This document shows positions 32,106-41,969 of a DNA stretch of 64,000 nucleotides, one piece after another (position 1 is the first letter of the stretch; every line of letters starts with the position of its first letter). The translations under genes and the position numbers were made by a program. The stretch is taken from assembly GCF_949774925.1 (NCBI RefSeq), contig NZ_OX458932.1:1116001-1180000 (forward strand), read 5' to 3'. The notes under the pieces were generated by a model that saw only the letters and a list, made by a program, of their open reading frames with translations, was not told where the DNA came from and ran no database searches. This stretch comes from Candidatus Methylacidiphilum fumarolicum. GTDB taxonomy: Bacteria; Verrucomicrobiota; Verrucomicrobiia; Methylacidiphilales; Methylacidiphilaceae.

Positions 32106-33054
32106 GATCTTTTATAAAGACAGAATGCTGATCATCAGGGGTGGAGGCTTGGGGGATTTTATACAGACTTTACCAGCCGTTTATATTTTAAAGAATCAGG
32201 CGCAACCTTCCAAGCTGGATCTCCTTGGAACTCGTAGATTTGGGATTCTAGGCGAAAATCGATACTATTTTGATAAGGTTTACGATATCGGAGAAGCTTC
32301 TTTTACCCCTCTTTTTTCTCAAGATCTTATCCCCAGATTGGCCCTTAGAGACTATTTTGAGTCGGTTGACATTGTCCTCTGTTATACCCCTGATGAACAA
32401 GGGATTTTGAGAAAAAATCTCTATGCTTTAGGAGTTAAGAAAGTGATTTACTGTCCACCTTTCAGAGGCGTAGGAAATGTTGTGGAATGGCTTGCTAAGC
32501 CCATTATGGAATTAGGCATCATAAATTCTTTAGACTGTCTTCCTCCACCAATGATATTTCTCTCTAAAGATGATGAAAGAAAGGCATTAGCCTTATTATT
32601 TGGCATAGAAAAGGAAAATGTGAAAATAGCTATTCATCCTGGAAGTGGGAGCCAGAAAAAATGTTGGCCAGTAGAAAATTGGATCTCTTTTTGTCAACGC
32701 ATACAAAAAATGGGCTGTCGTCTTCTCTTGATAATGGGGCCAGCTGAAATGGAGAGAAAAGAGTTAAGTGAGATTCCAGCTGATGTAAGAATAATAAATC
32801 AAGATCTTCCTTCTGTGGGTGCTATTCTCAAATTGTGTAACTTATTCTGTGGGCATGATAGCGGTATAACACAGTTGGCTATGGCTGTTGGATGTCCTTC
32901 GATTGCTTTATTTGGTCCAACTGACCCCACTATTTGGATGTACCCAAGACTAGACAAAAGATTCAAAATATTGTGGAATAAAGATAGCAGACTAACATTT
33001 AGCGTAGATGAAGTTTTTAATTGTTTTTTAAAATGTTTAAAAGAAGGTATTTAA
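32098..33054 (+). CDS. Glycosyltransferase family 9 (heptosyltransferase-like)
   Basis: This 318-residue ADP-heptose:LPS heptosyltransferase-like protein starts with LIIRGGGLGDFIQTLPA and has IAIHPGSGSQKKCWPVENW, FCGHDSGITQLAMAVGCPS and ALFGPTDPTIW, the nucleotide-sugar-binding half. ATG at 32098 overlaps the preceding stop; a TTG at 32086 is a weaker alternative. It probably adds a core sugar to LPS, consistent with the kds/heptose genes upstream. Confidence 0.85.
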   Translation: MHKIFYKDRMLIIRGGGLGDFIQTLPAVYILKNQAQPSKLDLLGTRRFGILGENRYYFDKVYDIGEASFTPLFSQDLIPRLALRDYFESVDIVLCYTPDEQGILRKNLYALGVKKVIYCPPFRGVGNVVEWLAKPIMELGIINSLDCLPPPMIFLSKDDERKALALLFGIEKENVKIAIHPGSGSQKKCWPVENWISFCQRIQKMGCRLLLIMGPAEMERKELSEIPADVRIINQDLPSVGAILKLCNLFCGHDSGITQLAMAVGCPSIALFGPTDPTIWMYPRLDKRFKILWNKDSRLTFSVDEVFNCFLKCLKEGI

Positions 33055-33055
33055 A

Positions 33056-34210
33056 ATGACCAGATTCATATACTTGGATAACAATGCTACTACTCCTGTT
33101 GATCCTGAAGTCCTTAAGGAAATGGTTCCATTTTTTTCTGTCTACTATGGGAACCCTTCCAGTCCTTATCGACTAGGGCAGGAAGCCAAGCAGTATGTAA
33201 AAAAATCAAGGATTGCTCTTGCTCGATTTTTAGGTTGCGAAGAAGAAGAAATTGTTTTCACTAGCTGTGGGACTGAATCAAATAATGCTGCGATTTTGTC
33301 TGCGCTTCGAACAACAGGGAAAAAAAGAGTCATTACAACGGCCACGGAACATTCCGCCATTTATGAGTTATGCGTTGACTTGGAGAAAAGAGGGTTTGAA
33401 GTTCTGAGAATTGGGGTGAATGCATCTGGTTTATTAAAGCTGGAAGAGATAGAAAAACTTCTGACTGCGGATACAGCTATTGTCTCTGTTATGTGGGCAA
33501 ATAACGAGACCGGTGTGGTTTTTCCTGTCGAGCAAATCGCAGCAATGTGTCAAGAAAAGGGGGTGTTATTTCATACCGATGCGGTGCAGGCGATTGGGAA
33601 AATTCCGATTGATCTATCAAAGGTTCCCGTTGATTTTCTTTCTTTGACTGGTCATAAGTTTTACGCACCAAAAGGGATTGGTGCCTTGTTCATTCGTAAA
33701 GGAAAACAGTTTGAACCTTTTATGCGAGGAGGATCTCAAGAGATGCATCGTCGGGCTGGAACAGAAAATGTCCCGGCCATTATTGGAATGGGTAAAGCTA
33801 TAGAGCTCCTCTCTCAGAACATGGAAGAAGATAATAAGCGGATTTTGCAGCTTAGGAATCTTTTAGAATCGAGAATCTTAGAAGAAATTCCTTTTACGAG
33901 AGTCAATGGCGATAAAGAGCATAGAATTGTTAATACGACAAATATCTTTTTTGAGGGCGTAGATTCAGAAACCCTTCTTTTTGATCTTGACCAAAAAGGC
34001 ATCTATGCTTCTGGTGGATCGGCTTGCACAACAGGTTCATTGAAGCCATCTAGGGTATTGACAGCCATGGGTCTAAATCCTATAGAAGCCAAATCAAGTG
34101 TTCGTTTTTCTTTAGGAAGGTATAATACTGAAGAAGAGATCCATAGAGCTGTTGACGAGATTAAAAATTCTGTGGAAAAAATAAGAAAAAAATTACCGAG
34201 GTCTTCGTAG
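33056..34210 (+). CDS. Cysteine desulfurase (NifS/IscS family)
   Basis: This 384-residue class V PLP enzyme has YLDNNATTPVDPEV, TSCGTESNNAAI, ATEHSAI, the lysine motif SLTGHKFYAPKGIG and the persulfide Cys in SGGSACTTGSLKPSRVL. It supplies sulfur for Fe-S clusters or for the molybdenum cofactor. It starts 1 nt after the GT9 stop codon. A second class V enzyme and the mob/moe genes follow. Confidence 0.92.
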   Translation: MTRFIYLDNNATTPVDPEVLKEMVPFFSVYYGNPSSPYRLGQEAKQYVKKSRIALARFLGCEEEEIVFTSCGTESNNAAILSALRTTGKKRVITTATEHSAIYELCVDLEKRGFEVLRIGVNASGLLKLEEIEKLLTADTAIVSVMWANNETGVVFPVEQIAAMCQEKGVLFHTDAVQAIGKIPIDLSKVPVDFLSLTGHKFYAPKGIGALFIRKGKQFEPFMRGGSQEMHRRAGTENVPAIIGMGKAIELLSQNMEEDNKRILQLRNLLESRILEEIPFTRVNGDKEHRIVNTTNIFFEGVDSETLLFDLDQKGIYASGGSACTTGSLKPSRVLTAMGLNPIEAKSSVRFSLGRYNTEEEIHRAVDEIKNSVEKIRKKLPRSS

Positions 34211-34352
34211 TTCATCTTTTTTTCTTGAGCAACAGTTTTTAATCATTGGACATACCTTTTCAAACCATCTGTGAGATGTTGCTAGAATGCCTATGTCTTC
34301 AGGGATGGGAGTGTACTTCAGTTATCAAAAAAGTTGGATGATAATGTAAAAT

Positions 34353-34378
34353 ATTTATATAACTTATTTATATAACTT
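34353..34378 (+). repeat. 13-bp tandem direct repeat
   Basis: ATTTATATAACTT occurs twice in immediate succession in the 184-nt spacer, ending 16 nt before the start codon of the aminotransferase. It may be an AT-rich promoter region or a slippage product. Confidence 0.5.
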
Positions 34379-34394
34379 ATATTAGTAGGCTTTC

Positions 34395-35567
34395 ATGCTA
34401 AAAGGTTCGATAGAAGATATTCTTTCCATAGAAAATTTAAGAAATACGCTTTTCCCGGTAACCCGCAATAGAATTTTCATGGCTCATGCGGCCGTTTCTC
34501 CTTTGCCCGCTCCTTCGGCAGAAAAGATATCAGCAGCCGCATTTGAGTCTTCTGATTGGAGCCAAGAAACAGAATCATTTTTTGAAACCATTACAAAAGC
34601 CAGAGAAACAGCTGCAAAATTGATCAATGCTAAGCCCTCCGAAATAGCTTTGCTAGGTCCTACCGCTCTTGGACTTAATTTGGTAGCCAATGGCATCCCA
34701 TGGAAACCAGGGGATGAAGTTGTCTATTATCCAGATGATTATCCGACCAATGTCTATCCATGGAAAAATCTTGAAAAATTTGGGGTTAAAACCGTTCCTT
34801 TATGTCCTGAGGAACCAGGCAAAATAACTTTGCCTCTGCTTTTAAATGTCCTTAACTCCAAAACAAAGCTTGTAGCCCTTGCTAGTTGTCATTATCTTTC
34901 AGGTTATCTTTTGGATTACAAAGAAATTGGCAAAGCGCTTCATGATAGGGGCATTTTATTCAGTTTAGATGGGATACAGTCCTTAGGCATTTCAACCATG
35001 GACGCTGAATATTTTGATTTTCTCAGTGCTGATTCTCATAAGTGGCTTCTAGGTCCTCTTGGAGCTGGGATATTCTATTGCAAAGAATCTTTACAAGACT
35101 ACCTAGCTCCTTCTTTGCTTGGAGCATGGAATGTCAAGTCTCCCCATTTTATTGCCCAGGAAACTATGGAATTAGAAAAAGGAGCTCGACGCTATGAAAG
35201 TGGGGCTCTCTATGCCTTAGGCATTATTGGAATGGAGGCTTCGATGGATCTTTTGCTTGCCATCGGTATAGATAAAATCAGAGAAAGGATTCTTTTTCTG
35301 CATCAGTATCTTAGAGAAAGTCTAAATCGAATTGGTTGGAAATGCTTGTCTGATGATTTTCCCATTGAGCGATGTTCTGGAATAGTTTCTGCAACAGCAG
35401 CTGGTGTTGATCCTACAGAACTGCTTGCCAAATTAAAATCTCAAGGAATAATAATTTCTTTTCGGATGGATAGGAATAAAAATTGGTATATTCGGTTTTC
35501 TCCGCACTTTTATAACACCGAAGATGAAATTAATAGAGCCATTGAAATCCTGTCTCATAAAGACTGA
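34395..35567 (+). CDS. Class V aminotransferase (cysteine desulfurase-like)
   Basis: This 390-residue PLP enzyme has FMAHAAVSPLPAPS near the start, SDWSQETESFFETI, GDEVVYYPDDYPTNVYPW, a Schiff-base Lys in SADSHKWLLGPLGAGI and YESGALYALG. It resembles isopenicillin N epimerase/SufS-like members but lacks an obvious catalytic Cys motif, so desulfurase activity is doubtful. A histidinol-phosphatase-like gene follows closely. Confidence 0.82.
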   Translation: MLKGSIEDILSIENLRNTLFPVTRNRIFMAHAAVSPLPAPSAEKISAAAFESSDWSQETESFFETITKARETAAKLINAKPSEIALLGPTALGLNLVANGIPWKPGDEVVYYPDDYPTNVYPWKNLEKFGVKTVPLCPEEPGKITLPLLLNVLNSKTKLVALASCHYLSGYLLDYKEIGKALHDRGILFSLDGIQSLGISTMDAEYFDFLSADSHKWLLGPLGAGIFYCKESLQDYLAPSLLGAWNVKSPHFIAQETMELEKGARRYESGALYALGIIGMEASMDLLLAIGIDKIRERILFLHQYLRESLNRIGWKCLSDDFPIERCSGIVSATAAGVDPTELLAKLKSQGIIISFRMDRNKNWYIRFSPHFYNTEDEINRAIEILSHKD

Positions 35568-35593
35568 GATTTCCTTTGTATTGGAAAGAGGTT

Positions 35594-36385
35594 ATGCTTT
35601 TTGACTATCATCTTCATACTCCACTGTGTGGCCATGCTGTTGGAGAACCGTCGGAGTATGTTAAAGTGGCAATAGAAAAGGGACTAATAGAAGTGGGGTT
35701 TGCTGATCATAATCCTATGCCACATTATTTCGACAACTGGAGAATGTCTCTTGACCAGCTCGATGAATATTTCCAACTGATCGAAGAAACAAGAAACAAA
35801 TTTCCAAATTATCCTATTAGACTTGGATTAGAGTGTGATTTTCTTTTGGGTTATGAAAAGCATATTCAGTTTTTATCGACTTTAGCTCCCTGGGACTATC
35901 TTATAGGCTCCGTCCACTATATTTCCAAGGATTGGGACATTGATAATCCCTCAAAATTAAACAAATGGGATGAATATTCAGTTGAAGCCGTCTGGACCGA
36001 ATATTTTTCTTTGTATACAAAGATGGCTTGTTCGGGACTTTTCGATTTTTTGGCACATCCTGACTTGGTAAAAAAATTTAACCGGAAACCCCAACAAGAT
36101 CTTTCTTTTTTTTATAAAGAAGCTATTAATGCGATGGCTGATCATCATCTTGCTTTTGAAATTAATACGGCGGGTCTCAGAAAGCCAGTTCAAGAAATCT
36201 ATCCAGAAAAACGCTTTCTAGAAATGGCTTATGAAAAAAAAATTCCTATTTTAATTTGTTCTGATGCCCATAGTCCTGCTGAAGTCGGCAGTGACTTTGA
36301 TAAAGCTCTTTGCCTAGTCAAAGAGGTAGGTTATAGCGAGCTGACGCTATTCAATTCAAGGAAAAAAGTCGTTTATCCTTTATAA
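35594..36385 (+). CDS. PHP-domain phosphatase, HisK/HisJ histidinol-phosphatase type
   Basis: This 263-residue PHP metalloenzyme has FDYHLHTPLCGHA, VGFADHNPMPHYF, LGLECDFLLGYE, IGSVHYI, FDFLAHPDLVKKF, FEINTAGLRKP and ICSDAHSPAEVGSDF, the full set of metal ligands of monofunctional histidinol phosphatases. ATG at 35594 follows GAAAGAGG; the longer TTG frame is rejected. The histidine role is inferred from family similarity. Confidence 0.87.
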   Translation: MLFDYHLHTPLCGHAVGEPSEYVKVAIEKGLIEVGFADHNPMPHYFDNWRMSLDQLDEYFQLIEETRNKFPNYPIRLGLECDFLLGYEKHIQFLSTLAPWDYLIGSVHYISKDWDIDNPSKLNKWDEYSVEAVWTEYFSLYTKMACSGLFDFLAHPDLVKKFNRKPQQDLSFFYKEAINAMADHHLAFEINTAGLRKPVQEIYPEKRFLEMAYEKKIPILICSDAHSPAEVGSDFDKALCLVKEVGYSELTLFNSRKKVVYPL

Positions 36386-36390
36386 AAAAG

Positions 36391-37014
36391 ATGCAAATTG
36401 ACATCGATGGTGTCATTCTTTGCGGAGGGCAAGGCAAACGGATGGGGGGAAAAGAAAAGGGGCTTTTACTGCTTAAAGGAAAACCATTATTTGTTTATGC
36501 TGCTGAAAAACTTGCACCAAGGGTAAAAACCCTTTGGATCAGTGCCAACCGTTTTCTCGATGAATATGCTAAATATGGTTGGCCTGTTATAAAAGACTGT
36601 GTAGAAAAGCTGGGACCATTAGGAGGGATCTATTCAGTTCTTCTGCAAATACAAAGTCCTTTGTTGTTCGTTCTTCCATGTGATTGTCCTTTTTTTGAAG
36701 TTGGATGGGAGAAAGTCATTCTAGAAAAACTCCTTTCTTCTTCTGCTTCGGTTGCTTATATTTCGGATGGACAAAAAGAACAGTTTCTTTTTGCTCTTTT
36801 TAAAAAATCTGCATTGTCACCGCTAGAAGAATACTTGCTTTCAGGACAGCGGCAAGTCGAAGGTTTTTATCGAAAGGTTGCAGCACTTAATGTGAATTGG
36901 GCTGATGCCTCGCAAAGATTTTTTAACATTAATACTCTTGAAGCATTTGAGGAAGCCAATAAGATGTTTGATTGGATGGATAAAAAGTTAAGTGAATGCA
37001 AAAACAAGCTATAG
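36391..37014 (+). CDS. mobA: Molybdenum cofactor guanylyltransferase
   Basis: MobA attaches GMP to Mo-molybdopterin, producing the MGD cofactor of DMSO-reductase-family enzymes such as formate dehydrogenase. The 207-residue protein has ILCGGQGKRMGGKEKGLL, WPVIKDCVEKLGPLGGIYS and FVLPCDCPFFE. It lies 5 nt after the PHP gene and overlaps mobB by 19 nt. Confidence 0.92.
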   Translation: MQIDIDGVILCGGQGKRMGGKEKGLLLLKGKPLFVYAAEKLAPRVKTLWISANRFLDEYAKYGWPVIKDCVEKLGPLGGIYSVLLQIQSPLLFVLPCDCPFFEVGWEKVILEKLLSSSASVAYISDGQKEQFLFALFKKSALSPLEEYLLSGQRQVEGFYRKVAALNVNWADASQRFFNINTLEAFEEANKMFDWMDKKLSECKNKL

Positions 37015-37526
37015 CTATTGTTGGCTTTGTAGGGAGAAGCGGTTGTGGAAAAACCACACTAATATGTAAACTTGTTGCATTGCTTACTTCTAAAGGCTAT
37101 AAAGTTGGGGCTTTAAAGCATGCCCATAAAGGATTTCAAATGGATTGTCCTGGAAAAGATAGTTTTAAGTTTAAAGATTCTGGAGCTTCAAGCGTCTGTA
37201 TCATTTCGGAAAAGCAAGCGGCAATGATTGTGGATTGTGAGTGTTCTCAACAAATGATTCTCAATGCATTTTTTGATCTGATGCGATCTTTTAGGTATCA
37301 TTTTATCTTAATCGAAGGTTTTAAAAAGGATCCATTCCCGAAGTTTTGTTTTATCGATAGGATTGAACAAGGGGAAGAAGTGTTGCAAGAAACAGATAAT
37401 TGCCTTGGATTTATTACAGAACAAAGAGCACCGATAAGTTCTTATAAAAACTTACCCGTTTTTTTTAGAGACGATGCATCGGCTATAAGTTCTTTTTTGT
37501 TAGATGCCAGACTTCCTTTACTTTAG
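36996..37526 (+). CDS. mobB: Molybdopterin-guanine dinucleotide biosynthesis protein B
   Basis: The 176-residue P-loop GTPase has Walker A GRSGCGKTT at 13-21, GALKHAHKGFQMDCPGKDS and ILIEGFKKDPFPK. MobB assists MobA in MGD formation. It overlaps mobA and precedes moeA by 27 nt, giving a compact molybdenum cofactor operon. Confidence 0.93.
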   Translation: MQKQAIAIVGFVGRSGCGKTTLICKLVALLTSKGYKVGALKHAHKGFQMDCPGKDSFKFKDSGASSVCIISEKQAAMIVDCECSQQMILNAFFDLMRSFRYHFILIEGFKKDPFPKFCFIDRIEQGEEVLQETDNCLGFITEQRAPISSYKNLPVFFRDDASAISSFLLDARLPLL

Positions 37527-37553
37527 GTCGTTGAAAGAAAACAAAAATTAAAG

Positions 37554-38774
37554 ATGAATCAGCAACCTCTTACTTATATTCCCATTGCTCAAGCCTTAGA
37601 GATAATAGAGAAAACTATTAACGAAATTAAAGGGGATAAACTACTTTCCTTAGAAGAATCATTAAACTCAATCACTGCTGAGGATATTTTTTCCCCTATT
37701 GCCTTTCCTCCTTTTGATATCTCTATGATGGATGGGTATGCTTTTTGTTCAGAAGCACTTTTAGAAAATAAAGAAAAAGAGTTTTTAACGGCAGCTGAAG
37801 TGTATGCAGGTATGCCCATTTTGGAAGATTTTCATCCCAATCAATGCGTTAAAGTAGCCACAGGGGCAGTTGTTCCTAAACCCTTTGATCTGGTTGTCGT
37901 CCAAGAAGAGATTCATGCTGAGAATGGCCGAATCAAAATAAAAGGTTCCTATAAAAAGGGTGAAAATATCCGAAAAGCCGGAGATGAAATCAAAAAAGGG
38001 GAATTGCTTTTTCATAAAGGGATAAAAGTAGATCCCAGAACGATCAATCTTTTAGCAACTTTAGGTATTACTCACCTAAGAGTGAAACCCAAACCGGTTG
38101 TGTACTTGTTAAGCACGGGGACTGAACTTAAAACAGTTGGGGCAACTCTTGAGATGGGCCAGCTTTATGATAGCAATAGGATTTTTCTATCCAATGCTTT
38201 AAAGGAGCTTGGAGTGGAGGTGATTGGTGGAAATATAATAGCTGATGATATGGAAGAACTAGAAAAGGAAATGGATAAGGCCAAGAGGTGCAATGCCAAT
38301 CTTATATTATCTACTGGAGGATTATCTGTTGGAGAAAAAGATTTTGTTGCTAGGTTTATTGATACACAATGTAAAGTTTATTTTAAAAAAATTGCTATTA
38401 AGCCTGGCCGTCCCTTCTCCTTTGCTTCTTTTCATGGAATTCCATTTATAGCTCTTCCTGGGAATCCTGCAGCTGTTGTGGTCTGTTTTTATGAACTGGT
38501 AAGAAAGGCTGTTGCCAAACTCATGGGATGGTCTAGGAATCCGTTTTTAAAATTTCAGGCGCATCTAGCAATGGATGTAGCAAAAAAACAGGGGAGAGCA
38601 GAATACTATTTTGCAAAAGAAGAGGATTGCCGAGGCAAAATAATGGTTCATCCGGTGTCGTTGACAGATCCTTCAGGGGTTTTTTCTGCGACAAAAGCAG
38701 ATGTTCTTATTTGTTTGGCTCAAGATTTGAGCCTCGTCCCCAAAAATACACTTGTAGATTGTATGCGACTTTGA
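37554..38774 (+). CDS. moeA: Molybdopterin molybdenumtransferase
   Basis: MoeA inserts molybdate into adenylylated molybdopterin. The 406-residue sequence has [91 protein letters not shown] and [15 protein letters not shown]. It is the last gene of the mobA-mobB-moeA run. It is convergent with the alpha/beta hydrolase. Confidence 0.95.
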
Positions 38775-38788
38775 TTGGCGCTAAGCTA

Positions 38789-39703
38789 TTATTCTGACCG
38801 ATCACTTTTTATTGATGTTCTATACAAAAATTTCGTAATGACTTCTTTAAAATCATCATTGAATAGTCTTAATTCATGATTGGCATTAGGAATGACCCAC
38901 CAAAATTTAGGATTTTTTGCCGCATCAAAGACTCTTTGAACCATATTAATTGGCATTCTGACATCCTGCTCGGCAGCAAGAATGAGAAGGGGACAATCAA
39001 TGTTCTTTGCCGCCTCTACACAATCAATTTTATGAGCATCAATACCATAACTTCTTTTGAGATGCCATGAAACGATTGGAACCATTGGATACTCGCTTAG
39101 TCTAAATAGTACCTTAGCATGGGTTATTAAAGCATTATAAAGAGTGTCAAATGGGGCATCGGCTATTATTGAACTGATTTTTCCATTAAGTTTTGATCCG
39201 GCAAGAAGAGCTGTGACCGCCCCAAGAGAAGTTCCCCAAAGAATAGGGGAAGTATAACCTTTTTTTTCTAGTTCTTCTATCCAACTTTCTATATCCATGC
39301 TTTCTTTTAACCCTAAGGTAACTACAGTAGGATCACTTTCACCATGACCTCGTAAATCAATGGCAAGAACAGGAAATTCTAGCGTATGCCCTAGTTGGAT
39401 ATAACTCATCATAAATTCCTTATTGGCTCCTAATCCATGAATAACAATGATTGGGGATTTCTTATAGGGAAAGCTTGGTGGAGGAATAAACCAAGCCGCT
39501 AGTCCTATATTGTCTTTTGATAGAATTTTCCAGTTTTGATATTTTAAACCAATCAATTCAGGATTTAGATTCGGGCTTGCTGCAGGCGGTACAGTCACAG
39601 CGAGATTCGCTAAAACTTTGCCAAAAAAATACAAGCCTAAAACAAGAATAGAACCAGAAAGAATTACAAAGCCAAGGAAGAAAAGAAGAAGAGAAAATAA
39701 CAT
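38789..39703 (-). CDS. Membrane-anchored alpha/beta hydrolase
   Basis: The 304-residue protein has an N-terminal transmembrane segment (LLLFFLGFVILSGSILVLGL), then PIIVIHGLGANKEFM, DLRGHGESDPT, the nucleophile elbow ILWGTSLGAVTAL, ILAAEQDVRMP and NANHELRLF, giving a Ser-Asp-His hydrolase. A TTG 18 nt upstream of ATG 39703 is an alternative start. The substrate is unknown; the catalytic domain is probably periplasmic. Confidence 0.83.
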   Translation of the reverse strand: MLFSLLLFFLGFVILSGSILVLGLYFFGKVLANLAVTVPPAASPNLNPELIGLKYQNWKILSKDNIGLAAWFIPPPSFPYKKSPIIVIHGLGANKEFMMSYIQLGHTLEFPVLAIDLRGHGESDPTVVTLGLKESMDIESWIEELEKKGYTSPILWGTSLGAVTALLAGSKLNGKISSIIADAPFDTLYNALITHAKVLFRLSEYPMVPIVSWHLKRSYGIDAHKIDCVEAAKNIDCPLLILAAEQDVRMPINMVQRVFDAAKNPKFWWVIPNANHELRLFNDDFKEVITKFLYRTSIKSDRSE

Positions 39704-39834
39704 AGGAAGTATTGGAACCAATCTATTACGATTGGAAAAAAGTCATTAATCTTTGCTTTTTTTTGTTCATACTATAGAGAGGCTACACACTGACAACAAG
39801 AAAGAATAGGACTTGGAAGCCCTTCGCTTTACAT

Positions 39835-40485
39835 TCAGTCTCCTTCAGATAAACTGATCTCAACGGTAATTAATCCTCTAAAATCACCCAGCTTATATCC
39901 AGTCGCTTCATCTAAGGGATATCTTTTCTGCAATTCTTCTTTAAGAGATGGACTCATCTGGCTTAGAGATCCGTGGCAATTTAAACAAATATTGCCAATA
40001 AAAAGTGGTTTATAATATCGATATTTAGTGTTCCAATTTTGTTCTACTTTCTGGACATAACTAGAAGGAAAAGGCTCATGTCTTCTCTGAGCCTCTAAAA
40101 AAATTTCGAGGGCCTCTTTTTCTGGATAATCGGGTTTGTTAAGAGGATTTCTTATCTTATCAGAGGTCCTTTTTAAAAGGGTAATTCTTGCACCATGCTT
40201 TTCTTTTACTTGATCTGTCAAAGCTAAGGCTTGTAAATTGCAATATTTAAGGGTCTCTATTGGCCCGACTTCCTTAAGTTTTGTTGTTAAAATATTTTTA
40301 AGAGATTCTTGAAGTTCTTGTGCTATAGGAGCGGCAATTTTTTCGATTGTTTGATTTTTTTCCATCGAAGCAATGCTTGTTACCGGTTCCTGTTGAGAGT
40401 GGCAAATGAAGGCAAAAGAAAAATAAAGAAAGAAAAAGCACGACAACCCCAAGGATCTCTTAAAAATAACTAGATTCCATTTCAT
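39835..40485 (-). CDS. Tll0287-like (DUF3365) periplasmic haem protein
   Basis: The 216-residue protein has a signal segment (FFFLYFSFAFICHSQQ) and a Tll0287-like domain with ALEIFLEAQRRHE, PLFIGNICLNCHGS (a CxxCH c-type haem site near 167-171) and YKLGDFRGLITVEISL. The family is associated with redox or gas sensing and sometimes forms the sensor part of two-component proteins. Here it stands alone and overlaps the upstream membrane gene by 4 nt, suggesting a two-gene unit. Confidence 0.82.
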   Translation of the reverse strand: MKWNLVIFKRSLGLSCFFFLYFSFAFICHSQQEPVTSIASMEKNQTIEKIAAPIAQELQESLKNILTTKLKEVGPIETLKYCNLQALALTDQVKEKHGARITLLKRTSDKIRNPLNKPDYPEKEALEIFLEAQRRHEPFPSSYVQKVEQNWNTKYRYYKPLFIGNICLNCHGSLSQMSPSLKEELQKRYPLDEATGYKLGDFRGLITVEISLSEGD

Positions 40486-40907
40486 ATCATAAATCTTCCT
40501 TTATGTTGCATAAAAAGGCTTAAGAGAGCGCCTATACCGTTAACTATCAAATATGATCCAATGAGATAGGCAATGGCATTTGGAAAAAGAAAAAGAAGAA
40601 TGGCTATAGCTATAGGGAAAAAGCTGAAAAAGGATGGTCCTATTGTTAGAAATGTCAAAAGTCCAAAAAGGACAAAATGCAAAGCCACTAGATAAGCTAT
40701 CAAGTTGGGAAAAAGGAAAATCAGTAGACCGCATAAAGCCGTCCAAAGACAAAATAGGAGAGGAAGATGGAAAAAGAAACCAAAAACAGAAAAAAGAAGC
40801 AGATAAGAAGCAATTAAGAAGTAGAGGAAATGAGGCTTAACAAAAAGAATAGATCCAAATAACAAAGAGAGGAGTGCTTGAATCCAGAATTTTAATGAAT
40901 TATGCAT
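40482..40907 (-). CDS. Small membrane protein with internal DUF3096-like repeats
   Basis: This 141-residue, highly hydrophobic protein has five to six helices and a repeated unit seen in IFLFPNLIAYLVALHFVLFG and LLFLFPNAIAYLIGSYLIVN, the pattern of DUF3096/DUF308 small membrane proteins. Its stop overlaps the start of the haem protein gene. The function is unknown; a partnership with the haem protein is inferred only from coupling. Confidence 0.75.
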   Translation of the reverse strand: MHNSLKFWIQALLSLLFGSILFVKPHFLYFLIASYLLLFSVFGFFFHLPLLFCLWTALCGLLIFLFPNLIAYLVALHFVLFGLLTFLTIGPSFFSFFPIAIAILLFLFPNAIAYLIGSYLIVNGIGALLSLFMQHKGRFMI

Positions 40908-40965
40908 TTATAAAGAATTGTTTTGCCATAGGGAGAAGTTTTTGAAATTTTAAAGTTAGTTAAAA

Positions 40966-41439
40966 TTACTCTTTTGATTCGTTGAGCTTTTTGACCTCTT
41001 CTAGGATTTCTTGTGCATGAGTCTCAGGTTTGACTTTTAGGTTACGCCAAACAATTTTCCCGTTTCTGGCCAAGAAAGACTGCCTTGAAGCATGGCCGTT
41101 TTTTTTGGTAACTCCAAATTTTTCCACAAGTTTTCCTTCAGGATCTGCCAAAAGAGGAAAGGGAAGATGGTATTTTTCTTTGAAATTTTTTTGAGCCTCT
41201 TTTGTATCCATACTAATACCGAATATTTTAATTCCATGATCTATCAACATTTTATAATTATCTCTTAAATTACAGGCTTCTTTAATGCAACCAGGTGTAT
41301 CCGCCTTGGGATAAAAATAAAATAAGAAGGTTCCTTTTTTAGCAATAGATTGTAAAGGAATACTATTGCCATCTTGGTCAACAGCAATGACATCAGGAAC
41401 ATCGGCCCCAATTTCCAATGGTAATGTAGTCTGATTCAT
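40966..41439 (-). CDS. bcp: Bcp/PrxQ-type peroxiredoxin
   Basis: This 157-residue thiol peroxidase has YFYPKADTPGCIKEACNLRD, with the peroxidatic Cys and the Cys five residues later that forms the intramolecular disulfide, then LPFPLLADPEGKLVEKFGV. It reduces hydroperoxides using thioredoxin. A thiol peroxidase fits an aerobic methanotroph. It is divergent from the small secreted protein gene at 41543. Confidence 0.93.
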   Translation of the reverse strand: MNQTTLPLEIGADVPDVIAVDQDGNSIPLQSIAKKGTFLFYFYPKADTPGCIKEACNLRDNYKMLIDHGIKIFGISMDTKEAQKNFKEKYHLPFPLLADPEGKLVEKFGVTKKNGHASRQSFLARNGKIVWRNLKVKPETHAQEILEEVKKLNESKE

Positions 41440-41542
41440 ATCAATAACTTATAAAAGAAAGAAAAAAAAAGAAAACGAAAAAGACTACTTCTCAATCAAT
41501 TGCCATTGTATTTTTTCTTTTTCCTCGATTTAATTGTTACAT

Positions 41543-41965
41543 ATGAAAATCTTTTTCTTTTCTTTATCTCTTTTGCTTTTTAGCTCTCTCTGTTTTGAAA
41601 CTTTTGGCAAAAATCCAACTGACCCTCTTCAAAACCGCCAACATGAAAACGCCAACGCTAACACTAATGCATCTACTTTTAATACATCAAAAGATAGAAA
41701 GGTTGCGGATTTAAAGAAAAAACACAGTCGGATAGAAAAAATATTCAGTGATTGGCAACAAGCAGTTGCTAAGCAAAACCGGAAAGCAGCTGCAGCCCTT
41801 CATCAAGAGTATCTTCGAGAACAACAGGATTTTTTAAAACAATGGAACCAATGGGAAAAAGAAGCTCAAGAGCAGTTGAAAAAAGCTGAAAAGACGATTG
41901 GAAAAGAAGCAGGAAAAATTCAAAAAGATATGGAAGAAGCATCACAAGACACAAAGACCAAATAA
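41543..41965 (+). CDS. Small secreted charged helical protein, hypothetical
   Basis: The 140-residue protein has a signal peptide (MKIFFFSLSLLLFSSLCFE), an Asn/Ala-rich linker (ENANANTNAST) and a long Lys/Glu/Gln-rich helical region likely to be coiled coil. No family is recognised. ATG at 41543 is preferred over the in-frame TTG at 41534. It ends 4 nt from the stop of the convergent Gly/His-rich gene. Confidence 0.7.
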   Translation: MKIFFFSLSLLLFSSLCFETFGKNPTDPLQNRQHENANANTNASTFNTSKDRKVADLKKKHSRIEKIFSDWQQAVAKQNRKAAAALHQEYLREQQDFLKQWNQWEKEAQEQLKKAEKTIGKEAGKIQKDMEEASQDTKTK

Positions 41966-41969
41966 AACT

